From positions 18,090,401 to 18,154,400 of the forward strand of contig NC_089766.1 of assembly GCF_040412425.1 (NCBI RefSeq): 64,000 nt of DNA. The letters run 5' to 3'. A program made the translations under genes and the position numbers. Below, one piece after another: positions 36,101 to 47,760 of this stretch; within the stretch, counting starts at the first letter, position 1, and each line of letters starts with the position of its first letter. The notes under the pieces are model-generated. The model searched no databases and had not been told where the DNA came from. It worked only from the letters and a program-made list of their open reading frames with translations. The DNA comes from Macrobrachium rosenbergii. Its lineage: Eukaryota > Arthropoda > Malacostraca > Decapoda > Palaemonidae.

Positions 36101-37335
36101 AGAGAAGGTTATAGTCTCAGTCTCTCTCTCTCTCTGTTTATCCTAAACAGTGTAGTAACGTTTGCCATGATGCCGTAGAGAGGAGGGTATAGTATAAAGT
36201 TAATCTCTTTCTGTTAAATTTTGTGCCTAAAGTAACAAAACCCTGTTAAACTGTGTTTGAAGTGCATAACAAAATCGTGTTAAAACTGTTTTTCAGCAAC
36301 ACCAATGTCAGTAATAATGTTGATAAATAATATGCTGAATTGCAGAATTCCAAGTAGTTTTGGAAAGTGTTTTATGACAGTGTTCTTACCCATTTCTTGT
36401 TCAGCAAAAACACACAGTTGGTATTTAAATCTCAAAGTGCGTTCATTAATCATATTTGTCATCTTTTCCCAGTCATGAATAGTTTCCAGCCTATAAATGT
36501 CCTTAATTTTGTGTTCAGCAGGAACATTTGTTTTGATTGAAATCACACTGTTTATACTACTTTTGGTTTTTGTCATCTACCCATTTTCTTGCTAAACGGT
36601 CATGACCAAAAATTTTATATGCCTATATACCAAGATTATTTGCTGTTTTATGTCCTTTGTATTTTGTTAATGATTTTCCTGTGAGGTGACGAAGTTGAAA
36701 TTATTTTTTTCGGAACTGTCTTATAGAGGTTGGGGCAGGTTTACTGAGAAATAAACTTTCCAGGTGATTGCTCCAGGATTTCATTCAACCTGATAGTGGA
36801 CAGACGCATCTGGAAGATGCTAACAAAATATTCTCACAAAGAATTAGGTTTCCTACCTAGTTTAGGTACCACCTTGACATTTCGGATCCCTGGCACAGAG
36901 TGCTCAACGGCAAATCGCAGTCTCAGAAAATATTCCATAATAGAGTTTTCCGGCAACTAGATGTTACAGACAAAATCAAACCTTATGGAGTTATTAAAGG
37001 AAAGTAGAGGTTTGTTTTTGGAAAAATCCTGCTACTAGCGGAAATAATTCCTGGGCAATGGCTGGTTATATAAAACAATATTATAAAATTTACAGTTTTT
37101 TTCAAAGTATCGATGATTTTTTTAATAGATAAGAAAATTTACTCAGGTCATTCAAACATTAAGTTTTATTTAGGGTGGTGGAGATTGTAATAAATAAGTT
37201 AAAAGATTGAATAGGTTTTATTTCAGATTTTTTAAATCTTCAAACTTTTTACAAACTCTAATCACCTCCCGGAAGGCAGCAGCCGGCAGCCTCTCAGGCG
37301 CTCTTGGAAAAAAAAAGGAAAAATTTAAAATCTGT
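33200..37335 (+). repeat. Large direct duplication, copy 1
   Basis: Colinear with 39910-44190. Between 34790-37335 the match is clear, for example TTTCTCAATGCTGC, GAAGGGTTTAA, CCAGAAATTCCTGTGTT, AAACACACAGT..GTGCGTTCATTAAT and AATCACCTCCCGGA. Between about 33290 and 34790 the match is weaker but stays colinear (GACCAGCTGTTC, TTCAGACGATTTTCA, CCTGAC..GGACCCTTTCCTCT). Offset is about 6.6-6.9 kb. Frames on the minus strand at 35117-35482 and 36280-36576 are not preserved in the second copy, so I do not regard them as genes. Confidence 0.75.
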
Positions 37336-39439
37336 TTTGGGGATTTTTCAAGTCAGCATGGGTCTCCCAGAAATGGAATTTTCATTCTAAAATTAATTTC
37401 AATATACTTACCTGGATACTTCATGCATTTTTAGGCGCACGCGCGAGAATCCAACACTTACAACATTATCACCTTAATCCTCTAGCCCATAAAGTGAAAG
37501 GATTCTCAAACCGCCAATCTCTGGTAACGAGTGTTCCGCCACGGGAGAAAATCCTCAGCTGATCATCAGTAATCAGCTCATGAGAGTCCTCTGCCAGTTC
37601 AGGCTGCCGCTACATCCAGGATTTATTGAAATTGGTTTTAGCAGAAAATTCGCCATTTCAAAATTAAGCATTCCCTGATACTTCTTCAGTCGATTCCCTT
37701 TCCTGGAGGTGATCCTCCGGGGCTAGAGGTTGATTAGTGACGCTATCCAACTGGACCACCATCATTGACGCCCCACAAGCATAGAAGGAACTCAAGATGT
37801 ACACACCGTCAGACTCAGAATTCTCCGACTCATGGAGGACAGGAATGCGCAGAAGGTCTGATCGTGACGCTCAGGGATAAGATGTGGAGGCAAGTACTAT
37901 TAATTTTTCTGGACATCCACTTTGCTCTTATATGAGTCTAGAGGGATAAGAGTCTGGAGGCCTCCACTTACATCCACTTTGATCATTTCATGAGAACAGT
38001 CCAGTCATGTCTGAGTTAGTGCCTCAGCCCTGCCAGGGACTCGAGAATGTTAACCCAAACATACTGCTTGTGAGTCGGAAATTGCATTAATGAAGCCTAG
38101 TAATGTCTTAACCTACACTAAATTGCTTATTAATCAATCAGAAGTAAATATGTTTTTTAAAATAGCCCCTTTAACCATTTATAAAATATAAAATAGTTTG
38201 AGTTAATTAATTAATGACCATTGAACCCGCAGCAACAAAAAGGTCTCTGGAGGAACAACCATCTAAACTGCAGAAATATCTTTAAAATAAAATAGGAAGA
38301 CACAGAATTGGATTTTTGGATGCCTTGGTCCAGCAGCCCTAGAGATAGAACAATTCTTAAGAAAGAGATACATAGTGGCTCAAGAGATCTCCCAATGGCA
38401 GCTCTGGTCGACGCTGGAGGAAGGTCCCTCCATCACCTGCCAAAGTGTCCCAGTTCATAACCCTGGAGAACGTTGCCATTTGAAAGGAAAGAAATGGCAT
38501 TTTTGGAAATCCACTGGGTTTGGGGGCTCTAGAGAAATATCCTGGATTAGGACAGTTGGATTGATTGGGGGAGGTCCAGTCCTGCTTTCTAGATAAATGG
38601 ACAATGCCCTCTGGACAAAGATGAACCCTCAGGGAGGAACTGGCAAAGTCTCTTTTATCGGGACAATTTGATAAGAGACCTACTGGAACAGGCTTACAGC
38701 CAATGATTCTGAAAGCCAACGGCCATGGAGAGGTTGAGAACCGCCTCTCCTGAGGAAGGGCGATCAGGAAAGGGCTTGAGCTCACAACTTTTAGGTCTGG
38801 CTAAGTACTTGGAAGTGACCTTCTGGGAACATGATGCCTTTGGGTCCTTTGATGCACAAGTCAGTTCAATCCGATGATTTAGGGAAGACTGTGGTCTGTT
38901 TCTCTGGGAGCCATCTCTTCCCCAGAAGGGAAGGAGGAAGCCTTCCTCCAGCTTGAAGGAAGGCTTTAAGAGATTTGATGGCCAAAGGTCACCTGAGCTG
39001 ATGGAGGGTAGTTTAAGTTTTGAAAACTGTTGTCAAAGCATCAGCAACCTCCAGGAAGTAGAAGCCTTAATTAAGTGGAAAGCTTCTTGACGAGATCTTC
39101 TCATCATAACTTTTCAGTTCTGGTGACAGCCCTAAATCTTGGGGCAGGAAGTGATTTGCAGCGCCTCCAGACCTGGTGCAGGGAGCCAGGCTTCTTTTCT
39201 TTCCAGCCTGAGATTGCAAAGAGGGGCAGACAGATTTTGTCCCTTGAAGTTATCGAGAAGGATACAAGATCCACTTTCTAGACTCAGAACTTCTGTGACT
39301 CTGCCCAGGGATCTGTCTTCCTCATTCCATCAAGAGAAGCAACAGATCCTTTTCGAGCTATTAGAGTGGAATGCTCGAGAAAGAGGTTGTGAGCAAGTCC
39401 TGGTCTGGTGGAAGAGGAACAGGTGGTTCCAGACTGTTC
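37336..39439. other. Probable upstream part of the DIRS-like element
   Basis: Starts with CTTACCTGGATACTTCATGC near 37407 and GGCGCACGCGCGAG, which look like an element end. The rest has higher GC than its surroundings and fragments of frames on both strands (for example minus 38357-38785) but nothing I can name. Confidence 0.35.
37797..37880 (+). pseudogene. Possible N-terminus of a DIRS gag-like ORF
   Basis: The ATG at 37797 opens MYTPSDSEFSDSWRTGMRR and stops after 27 residues. Such an acidic serine-rich start, about 400 bp inside the presumed element end (near 37400), suits the first ORF of a retroelement, but there is no other support. Confidence 0.25.
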
Positions 39440-40660
39440 CATCAAGTTCTAGGGGAACCAGTCGGGAGGATTGAGACCAGTCCCTGATGTCAGTAGACTG
39501 AGGAGCTTCATGGTGAAGAAGAGTTCAGTGATGGAGACGGATCCCAGTCTGGGAAGGAGCATTAAGTTGAGATTGATGGTCGCTCTATAAATTACAGGAC
39601 GCACCCCACAGTTCTCTACTTCCCAGTCGAGGTTCAAAGTATTTGAGGTAACGGTGATTTAGGGGGATGTTGCAAACAATGCAGAGCTTTTATTTTCGGC
39701 TGGCCAGCTTTTTGATCTTCACGATTATCATGAGAAATGTGGCGAGATGGCTTCCATTCTGGTACCCTATGATTTGCTTTGGGTCTTGAGAGATTGGCTG
39801 GAATGGTTGCAGCCTCTTCACAGTAAAGGTGTCTGGAGGACCTGAAGGTGCTGAATTTCAAGAGTTGACAAAGTCCCTAGGACGTTAGTGAACGAAGAAA
39901 AAGTCCCATCTGATCCCGACGCAGTCCATCGTCAAATCTGGGGATTCAGATGGATTCAGTTGGCCGAGAAGCACAGCCATCCCAGGAACGTCAGCTTGAG
40001 CAAATCTTAGAAAGTCTCATCCTTCCTAGGGAAGGAATTTGGTGCATTTTGGTGAGGGAATGGACGAGTCTTGCTGGGGACCATTTCCTCTCTGGAGAAA
40101 GTTTGATTTTCCTGGAAGACTCCGAGGCATCTCGGACCAGCTGTTCCTTTTTTCCTTCTAATATGAATAGAGAGGAGAATCTCCAGACCCTGAAGATCTC
40201 TGAACATTTTCCATCCACCACCTGAGGTAGTGGTGATCGACATCAGTCCTCGAGGTTGGCAGAAGGGGTTTCTCTAATCCTTTAGAGCCCTCTGGTGTTG
40301 TTTTTGGAGCTCCCAGGGAGGGATGGGGAGCAACACTAGAGGAGAAAGTGTCAGGCACCTGAGAGGGGAACAGGTGTCCAGGCACATCAATCTCAAAATT
40401 AGGGCGATCCTGCTGGCCCTTCAATCCTTCTTAGAGCCAAGTGTCTTGCTGCATGTTTTGACAACTCCACAGCCCTGGCATACCTCAAGAAACAGGAGGA
40501 ACCCTCAAAACCTTGTCCCTGTTGATCGGAGTGGTAAGGAGTCCTTCCTTGAGCCCATGGGTGGGATCACGATCCTGGACATCACGAGGTTCGATTGCAG
40601 AATATCCACATGGACAGAGAAAGCGGTCGAGGTCCAGCTTTCCTGACCGACCCTTTCCTC
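39440..40660 (+). pseudogene. DIRS-type reverse transcriptase / RNase H, heavily frameshifted
   Basis: Pieces in changing frames match the DIRS (tyrosine-recombinase) retrotransposon polymerase. Near 39455, GGLRPVPDVSRLRSF then VMETDPSLGRSIKL corresponds to the RT segment before the catalytic palm. Near 40383, HINLKIRAILLALQSFLE followed in another frame by DNSTALAYLKKQ (about 40459-40494) is the RNase H core. TRFDCRISTWT near 40590 follows it as in the family. I could not read the YxDD palm motif. No tyrosine recombinase domain was identified downstream. Many indels make this a fossil, or a poorly assembled copy. Confidence 0.7.
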
Positions 40661-43017
40661 TGGACCCTTCACGAGGAAGAATGTAAGAGCTGTGGAGGTT
40701 ATATTATCCCTTTAGATCTGCTCAGGCAGCCCCATTTGGAGAAAGGTACCTCAAAACTTCCAAGAGCTCTTAGTCTTCTGCATTCACCTATCAGCCGACA
40801 ACAAGGATTCAAGACACAGATCTCTTGAGATCCCTTTGAGACTGTCCCTCCAGGTTCTCATTCCAGGACGCCTCCCTGGAACCTGGATGTCGTCCTAAAT
40901 TTTTTTATCAAATTTTAGGAATTGAAGGTAGGCATCTCAAGAATGTGACAAGGAAGATTTTTTCCTAACTGCCTGGCGAATGGACTGATTTTTAATTCTT
41001 TAGTGAGTCTCTTTATGAACTTATCTTTAATCAAAGGTTTTAGAGGCCATAATTCAGACGATTTTCATCCTCCGTATTCCTTGGGTTACAAACGTTTTGA
41101 ACCCTCTCATCTTAGCCCAGACGGAGAGATTATTTTTGATTTCCTCCTTCTGCATGAACCAGAAAGATTCAGTGTCCTCCCAGGGCCTCTGATTTTATTT
41201 GCCAGAAGACTTTCGAGGGTGAGAGTCCTTCTGCCAGTCTGGGGTGTTCTGTCAAAGGCCGGTTTACCTCTTCCTAGGAATGCACTGGCTTGATTTTCTT
41301 TTTGTCTACACCATTTGTAGACTCCAAGATGTCCAGTGAACACCTCAAGACAGTGACTTGAGTCTTTGCCAATGTTTTAATTATCTTGGATTTTTAGAGC
41401 CATTCCAACCTCGGTGATCATTTCCAGAAGAACATGTGTTTTTAGATCTTCAAGGATGCCACCTTCTATCAGAAGAAACCTTTCTCAATGCTGCATTTAC
41501 TTACGGGAAAAAAATTCTATTCAATTTTCCACTATTCGCTAGGACCAGCGTTTCTCACTCCAGATCGGCCCCATAAGATCTACCTTGGCCTGGACCTGGT
41601 CGGACTCCCAGGACCACCAGAAGATAAGTCGAAAGCCACAGAAGGGAATTTATTCCCAGATCTTGCGTCCGCGGCGGACCTGTGGTAGCTAAGAAGACCT
41701 GTTCCTTTCTAGTGAGCGATGTCATAGTTATCCTTTAGCTGTTATGAAAATTTTAATCTTGATTTCTTTTTCACGTAGATCGGTCCCTAAGGGGAGGCCT
41801 GGACCTCTGTCGGTCTTCCCAGGACCAGGGAGAAGGCATGTTATTGTCCGCCAATGAGGGTAAGGGACTTTTTTTCTTGGCTTAGGCCTAGTAGATAGGA
41901 CCTGGATATTGAGGAAGGGTTTAACTAGAGTCAAATATTTAAAATGTTTATTTACCCTCCAGAAATTCCTGTGTTATGTTCTTTGGGTGTCCCTTTGTGT
42001 AGTCATAGAATTTGTGGATTTATCATTTTTTCTTGAGCTATGGTGGGTCCACCTTTAAATGGAGACTTGTTCTGTTTAAAGGAAAGGCAATCAGGTATTT
42101 TGTTAGTAATCTCAAAGTCATTTGACCATCGAACAAAGGCTTTGAGCCTGATTTCAGTTCTCAGGACCATAGAGGGCACTGACTCTTTTATCACCTATAA
42201 TTTCTGTGACTTCTGATGTGTGTTTCTTGTGTCATTTTAAAGGAGCCGGGACTTGATGTTGATATCTCACACTTGACAAAGATGATTGATTATATGCCTT
42301 TTGATTTGTACCAGTATGGTTGATGAGCTATTCCCATTGTGGTCATGCCCCCTTTAGATTTTGAGGAGAGAATAACCAGCATTTTCTCAGGTTCACTAAC
42401 CTTTCTGGAGAGATAGAAGTCAAAGCAGAATCTGCATTCTGGATGGACTGTAATCCTCAGGTTTGCTGTCAACCACTGAACCTTGCCTCAATCTTGAAGC
42501 ATCATTTCATTGTTCTTTCAAAAATTAGAAAATCTCTTCCCAGTTTCTCAATCGGAGGTTCTCTGTTATGTATTTCTGCCGAGAAACAGTTGCCATGAAA
42601 AATGATTTAGTTTTCTGATCACCTTTAAAGTTTGTTCATAATACCTGGAGATATCTATAATCATAGTTATTCTCCTCCCTCAGGAGACAGTGGCACTTGT
42701 CATATTGTTGTAGAAAATGGGAATAGTCTCTCTCTGATACCTGTTTCCCAGGCCTGGAATGGGTATGTTTAATGTTGCCACACTGCGGTGCAGTATAAAG
42801 TTTTAAATCTCTGTCCGGACTTTGTGAATACAGCTATCTGTTAAATCTCCCAGGTAAAGTATGAACAAACTTTATTTTATCATTAAAATATCATTTTGAA
42901 GTGCATGTCAAATTCTGTTAAACTGTCTTTCAGTATACAATGTCAATAATAATGTTGCTAAATAATATGCCGATTGCCTCGTGCGTAGTTTTGGAAAGTG
43001 CTTTATGAAGTGTTTTT

Positions 43018-43140
43018 AAATTTCTTGTTCAGCAAAAACACACAGTATGGGTTAAATCTCAATGTGCGTTCATTAATTAAATTTTTTGTTCAGCAAAAAC
43101 ACAGTGTGGATTAAATCTCAAAGTGCGTTCATTAATCATA
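43018..43140. repeat. Tandem duplication, two units of about 65 bp
   Basis: TTGTTCAGCAAAAACAC through TTAAATCTCAA and GTGCGTTCATTAAT is present twice; copy 1 of the large duplication has it once (36400-36455). Confidence 0.85.
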
Positions 43141-43521
43141 TTTGTCATTTTTTCCCAGTCATGAATAGTTTTGGTGCCTATAAATGTCCTTAACTTTGCG
43201 TTCAGCAGGAACATTTAGAGTTGATTGAAATCACACTGTGTTTAGTGATGGTATTTGTCATCTACCCATTTTCTTGCTAAATGGGTCATGACCAAAAATT
43301 TTATATATATATACCAGGATTATTTGCCGTTTTATGTCCTCTGTATTTTGTTCATACAACTTAGTGAGGAAAAATTAATTTTTATTTTTGAGTAACTTCA
43401 ATAAAAGAATTATAATGTTTCACAGAACCTAAATAACTATCCAGCATTTTTTAATGGAACTGTCTTATTATATAAGGTTGAATTATTACTGAGAAAAAAA
43501 ACTTTCCAGGTGACTGCTGAG

Positions 43522-43852
43522 GGTAAGCAACCTGACTGGACAGATTTACAGGAAATCACGCCCCATTCTCACTTTCCCGGACTCTAGGTACCACCTGGAC
43601 ATTTCGGACCCCCTGTCTACTAGGGTGCTTTGCAAAGAGATTTTTGATACGGACAGACTGGAGGAACGCCCCATTCTCACTTGACCATTGTAGGTACCAC
43701 CTGGACATTTCTTACCCCTGGTAATAGGGTGCTGAGGAGTAAGCAACCTGACTACGGACAGATGTAGAGGAGGATCCACGCCCCATTCTCATTTTCCCAC
43801 TCTAGGTACCACCTGGACATTTCGGACCCCCTGGTACTAGGGTGCTCACTGC
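43522..43852. repeat. Tandem triplication, units of about 115 bp
   Basis: CGCCCCATTCTCA, TAGGTACCACCTGGACATTT, GGACCCCCTG and AGGGTGCT occur three times; copy 1 has one unit near 36785-36910. Confidence 0.9.
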
Positions 43853-44190
43853 AAATCACACAATCTCGGAAAAATATACCATAATAGAGTAACCGGCAAC
43901 TAGAACCAAACGTTGCCATGTGGTGGTTAGTAGAGGTTGAAAAAAATCCTGCTACTTAGAAATAATTTCGGAAATAATTTCTTCATGGTTATATAAAACA
44001 TTATAAAAGATGACTTGTTTCAGTATCGTTCCTTAAAGTAAAAGATAGTGAGAAAGATTGTATGCCGTTTCATATTTTATTGTAATTTCAAACTTGTTTT
44101 GTTTACAAAATTTACTAAACTCTGTAATCACCTCCCGGACCGGGCAGCAGTCTGCAGCCTCCCCACAGCAAAAAAAAAAAAAAAAAATTA

Positions 44191-46479
44191 AAATTAATTT
44201 TGAGTGGTCCAGCAAAAAAAAAAAATAAATATTTTTAACAGCCCTGGATTACCGGCTTATTATGTGTATTATAGAGATGGTGTTCCGACGGTCTTCTCCT
44301 GCTCTGGGTCGTCGTCGTCGTCTTGTAATGCTCTCTTCGTCTTCTTGCTGTGAGGCCTAATTTCTTGCTCTCACGCCTCAGTTCCTCTCGTCTGCACATT
44401 ACACTATATATAGTCCAGCTGTTTTCTCTCGATCACTTTCACCTGTAGAATAGGAAAATATCTTGTTTTATCTGTCACAAGCAAATTAATCGATTAAATT
44501 TTTATTTTTTGTCACAAGCAAATGGTTAAGATTCTGTTTTACAAATTCAAATTTTAAAATTAAATTTGATTCTTAAAATGTATATTATCTATTTGTAAAA
44601 GCAAATGGTTAAGAACTAAACAAATTACACAAATTCAAATTTGAAAGAACTAAACAAATTACTAAATTTTCAATTTTGAAGTGACAAAATTTTTTAAAAA
44701 CGTTTGCTTTTAAAATTCAAAAATAAAAATGACAAATGATTAAGAATTTGTAATTGACATATTTAAAACTGAAAATGAATGAATTTGTGAATTTGAAAGA
44801 CCACACAATTATTTTGTTCTAAAATTGCTGAATGTAAACGCTTTCTATTTTAAAAACAGGATACAGAAAATAAGACCCATTTCAGTTTGAAAATTTCTTG
44901 TCATTCAGTCTTAGTTATTTGGAAAAATTTGAACGCCTTTTGTTCTAAAATTTCAAATGCATCAAAAATAGCAAATCGAGATTGTATAAAACAAACAATT
45001 AAATTTTAAAACTAAATGTTCTTTTCTCTTTTTTTTGAATGTTTTTCAATGAAATGTCATTTCAAAAACAAACAACAATGGTTATCAACTGATAAGGGTA
45101 ATTTCTTCAAAACCAAATGATCTCAATATTTTGTTATCCAATGACATAAATCTTAAAACATAAGAATCTCGCTAAAAAGAAACCCCTCACGTATTGACAA
45201 AAACAAATGTCAAAAACTAAAACAAATGATTTAAGTTCTTCAACAAAATAAAAGCAAATGAGTAAGATTATGAGACCATACACCAATACAAAAGCAAATG
45301 AGTAAGATTTTATAACAGAACGACATAATTAAAATCAAATTAACACTGCAAATGCTATTTGAATGCAAGTTTCTTTGGTACATTATAAATCACGCTTCGC
45401 TGGCGTTTTAAAGATCAACAGAGCAAGAGATTGACTGATTGATTATAGCTACTAAAACTGGCGTCACAACAGGAAAAGATTGAGGTATACCTCAAAGAGA
45501 CAAGAGATATAGACGAGAGCATTTTGAAGTCAGTTTGCAATAATTTTACTTAAATATTAAAAACACTTAATATTTCTTAAAATATTTAAAAGGGACTTAA
45601 TATTTCTTCAGTTTTTGAAAACCATGGCTGTTTTTCTTCAAGCTACCAAATCTTCATCAATTTGATGACACGGAGGAACAGCCACGTTCATCAACAAACT
45701 GTAGAAATATGCGTTTATTTCATCAAGCTAATCAAAAGAGCACATTGGCCTACACTGCACTGCCTATGCAAAACTTTATGGAGATGACTTTCTTGGATGT
45801 TACAATTACCTTCCATTCAAATCGTTGATTTCAGTGATAAAATCAACGTCCAACGATGCAACACAAGAGAGAGATGCGCATTCATAAATATGTGATGGCT
45901 GAAGTTTGATGTTGAACAATATCCAAATTGGAAGGGAAGGAACCCCCAACAACTGTCTGACCAGAATCTGTAGCAGAATGTCGAGGATAAATGAAAAGTC
46001 GCAGGATTAGATGTTACAAGAATTAAAACAAACATCTTTTCAGTACGAAATCCGATAGACGAGACCAGAAGCCCTTGACAAGACCAGAAGCCCTTGACAA
46101 GACCAAGCATGTAAGAAAGGAAATGTTCAAGCGATTAAGACCTTCGATTTTAAGGTAACAAATACCTTGTAGGTAGTTAAAGCGATTAAGGGGTCTGTTT
46201 ATAGAGTTATATAGAGGCCGCACACCAGCAACATCTTGGTGAAGTCCTGATGTGGACCTTGCCAGTAATCCTTGTGTGGTTTAATAAACATATTCAACTT
46301 GTGACTTCTTTGTATTCTTACTACAATGCCAATCTTTTCAAACTGAGACAGACAAGAACTGCTCTTTGGTGATGCAACATAGGTACTGATAGGTTCAACA
46401 AGCTCATTAAAACTCGTGTCAGTTTATGAAAACAAACATTATGAGAAATATACGTTTAATATTATCAGTAGAGAGACAG
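44191..46479. other. AT-rich non-coding stretch
   Basis: Contains many short repeats of AAGCAAATG..AAGATT (44510-45300). Near 46055-46105 an 18-bp word (ACCAGAAGCCCTTGACAA) is repeated in tandem. No gene recognised. Confidence 0.5.
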
Positions 46480-46700
46480 AGAGAGAGACCATTGACTTGA
46501 AAAAGCAAGATATGACTTTCAATTGGATGTTACAAGTAGGACAATACAAATCGTTTATTTCAGTAAGATAAACTCATATGGAACCAAATACAATACGAAG
46601 AATATGGAAGGGAATTAGGAGGGAAACAATTATTCAGATATAAAAAGATATATTCAGAATGGAACAAAATAGTATTATGGCCATTGACTTGAAATTCAAG
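46480..46700 (-). repeat. Worn LINE 3' ends, antisense
   Basis: CCATTGACTTGAAA, the last part of the LINE 3' UTR, occurs near 46488 and again near 46680, with a damaged CATATGGAAC between. At least two truncated or nested copies. Confidence 0.55.
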
Positions 46701-47424
46701 CTTCCAAGAATATGGTTTCCATTAGGAAGAATTAGGAGGAAGTACAGAAAGAGGAGATCCCACTAAGCCAAAAAAGGGATTAAAAAACAGATATAGATAA
46801 AAAAGCATTAAAATGCAAGAAGAATAGTATTAGGGCAGCAATGCACTGCAGTTTCGCTGGAGTTTCTTGAGTTCCAAATGCACGACATCCTCTGGGAGGC
46901 TGTTCCACAGTCCAACGGCGTGAGGGGAATAAAGGACCTCTGGAACTGAGAAGTTCGCCAGCAAGGCACATTTATTCCATACTGGTGCTGCTGTCCAGTG
47001 AATCTGGTTGCTCTCTCTCGGCAGGTAAAGGGATCTGGCATCAATTGTGAATGTGAAAGACCTCTGTTGAAATACAACTGATGGAAAAGTGACAAACAAG
47101 AGACCATCCGTCGATGGTCCAAGTCATAACTGCTACTATTAGGAAATGGAAACATACCACCATGAACGAACCACTCCATCTAAAAAGAGACAAATCTCTG
47201 GCAGAAGAAGACATCCACACCGGAGAACAGTATTCCAGTAAATAACTACAAATAACCTAAAACAGGTTGCATTACTTTCATCACTGTTATAAATACATGA
47301 GGCCTGACGAACAATACCTAACTTTCGTGCGGCATTTACTGAAACTTTCATTAGATGTTTCTCAAAAGTTACACCCAGAATAGTTAAAGCTCCAGACTCA
47401 TTCAGCAAAGTCCCATCCACCTCA
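46680..47424 (-). pseudogene. LINE 3' part: end of the reverse transcriptase ORF plus 3' UTR, antisense
   Basis: Read on the minus strand from 47424: LLNESGALTILGVTFEKHL, NAARKLGIVRQASCIYN, then in other frames RDLSLLDRVV-like and SYDLDHRRMVSCLSLFH, NRGLSHSQLM, and finally FSVPEVLYSPHAVGLWNSL and PEDVVHL. This is the thumb and C-terminal region of a non-LTR retrotransposon polymerase, of the group often ending with 'LWN.LP..V'. Stops and frameshifts break it. The 3' UTR (46680-46830) matches the copy at 50650-50820. Full-length members must carry an endonuclease and RT palm that are absent here. Confidence 0.8.
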
Positions 47425-47760
47425 GTTGAATTGAATACAGAATTTAGACCAAAGGCCAAGCACTGGGACCTATGAGATCATTCAGCGCTGAAACGGAAAT
47501 TGAGAGTAAAAGGTTTGAAAGGTGTAGTAGGAGGGAAACCTCAAAGCAGTTGAAGAAGCAATATGAATCAATTGTTAGGAGAAAGAGGGTTGAGGAAAGG
47601 AAGGAAAGAAGGAAGAAAGAATATGAAGGAGGTACAGTAAAAGGAACGAAAGGGGTTGTATCTAGGGGCCCAAAGAAGGCACGCTGCAAAGAACTTTTAA
47701 AGTAATGCCTACAATGCACCGCATGAGGTGCACTGACGGCGCTACCCCCCTACGGGGACA
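47424..47760 (+). repeat. Dispersed SINE-like repeat, copy 2
   Basis: Begins GAATTGAATACAGAATTTAG directly at the 5' breakpoint of the antisense LINE and ends with CCGCATGAGGTGCACTGACG and CTACCCCCCTACGGGG. The most complete of three copies here; interior is purine-rich (AGGAAAGGAAGG). Confidence 0.8.

Larger units (their letters stand above)
39910..44190 (+). repeat. Large direct duplication, copy 2
   Basis: Partner of 33200-37335. It differs by two local tandem expansions (43018-43140 and 43522-43852) and by many small purine-rich insertions. Its first 0.7 kb overlaps the coding remains of a DIRS-type element, which are not readable in copy 1. Confidence 0.7.

Noticed and set aside
35117..36576. 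Minus-strand frames of 121 and 98 residues as host exons
   Set aside because: The second copy of the duplication breaks both frames with indels, so there is no sign of coding constraint.
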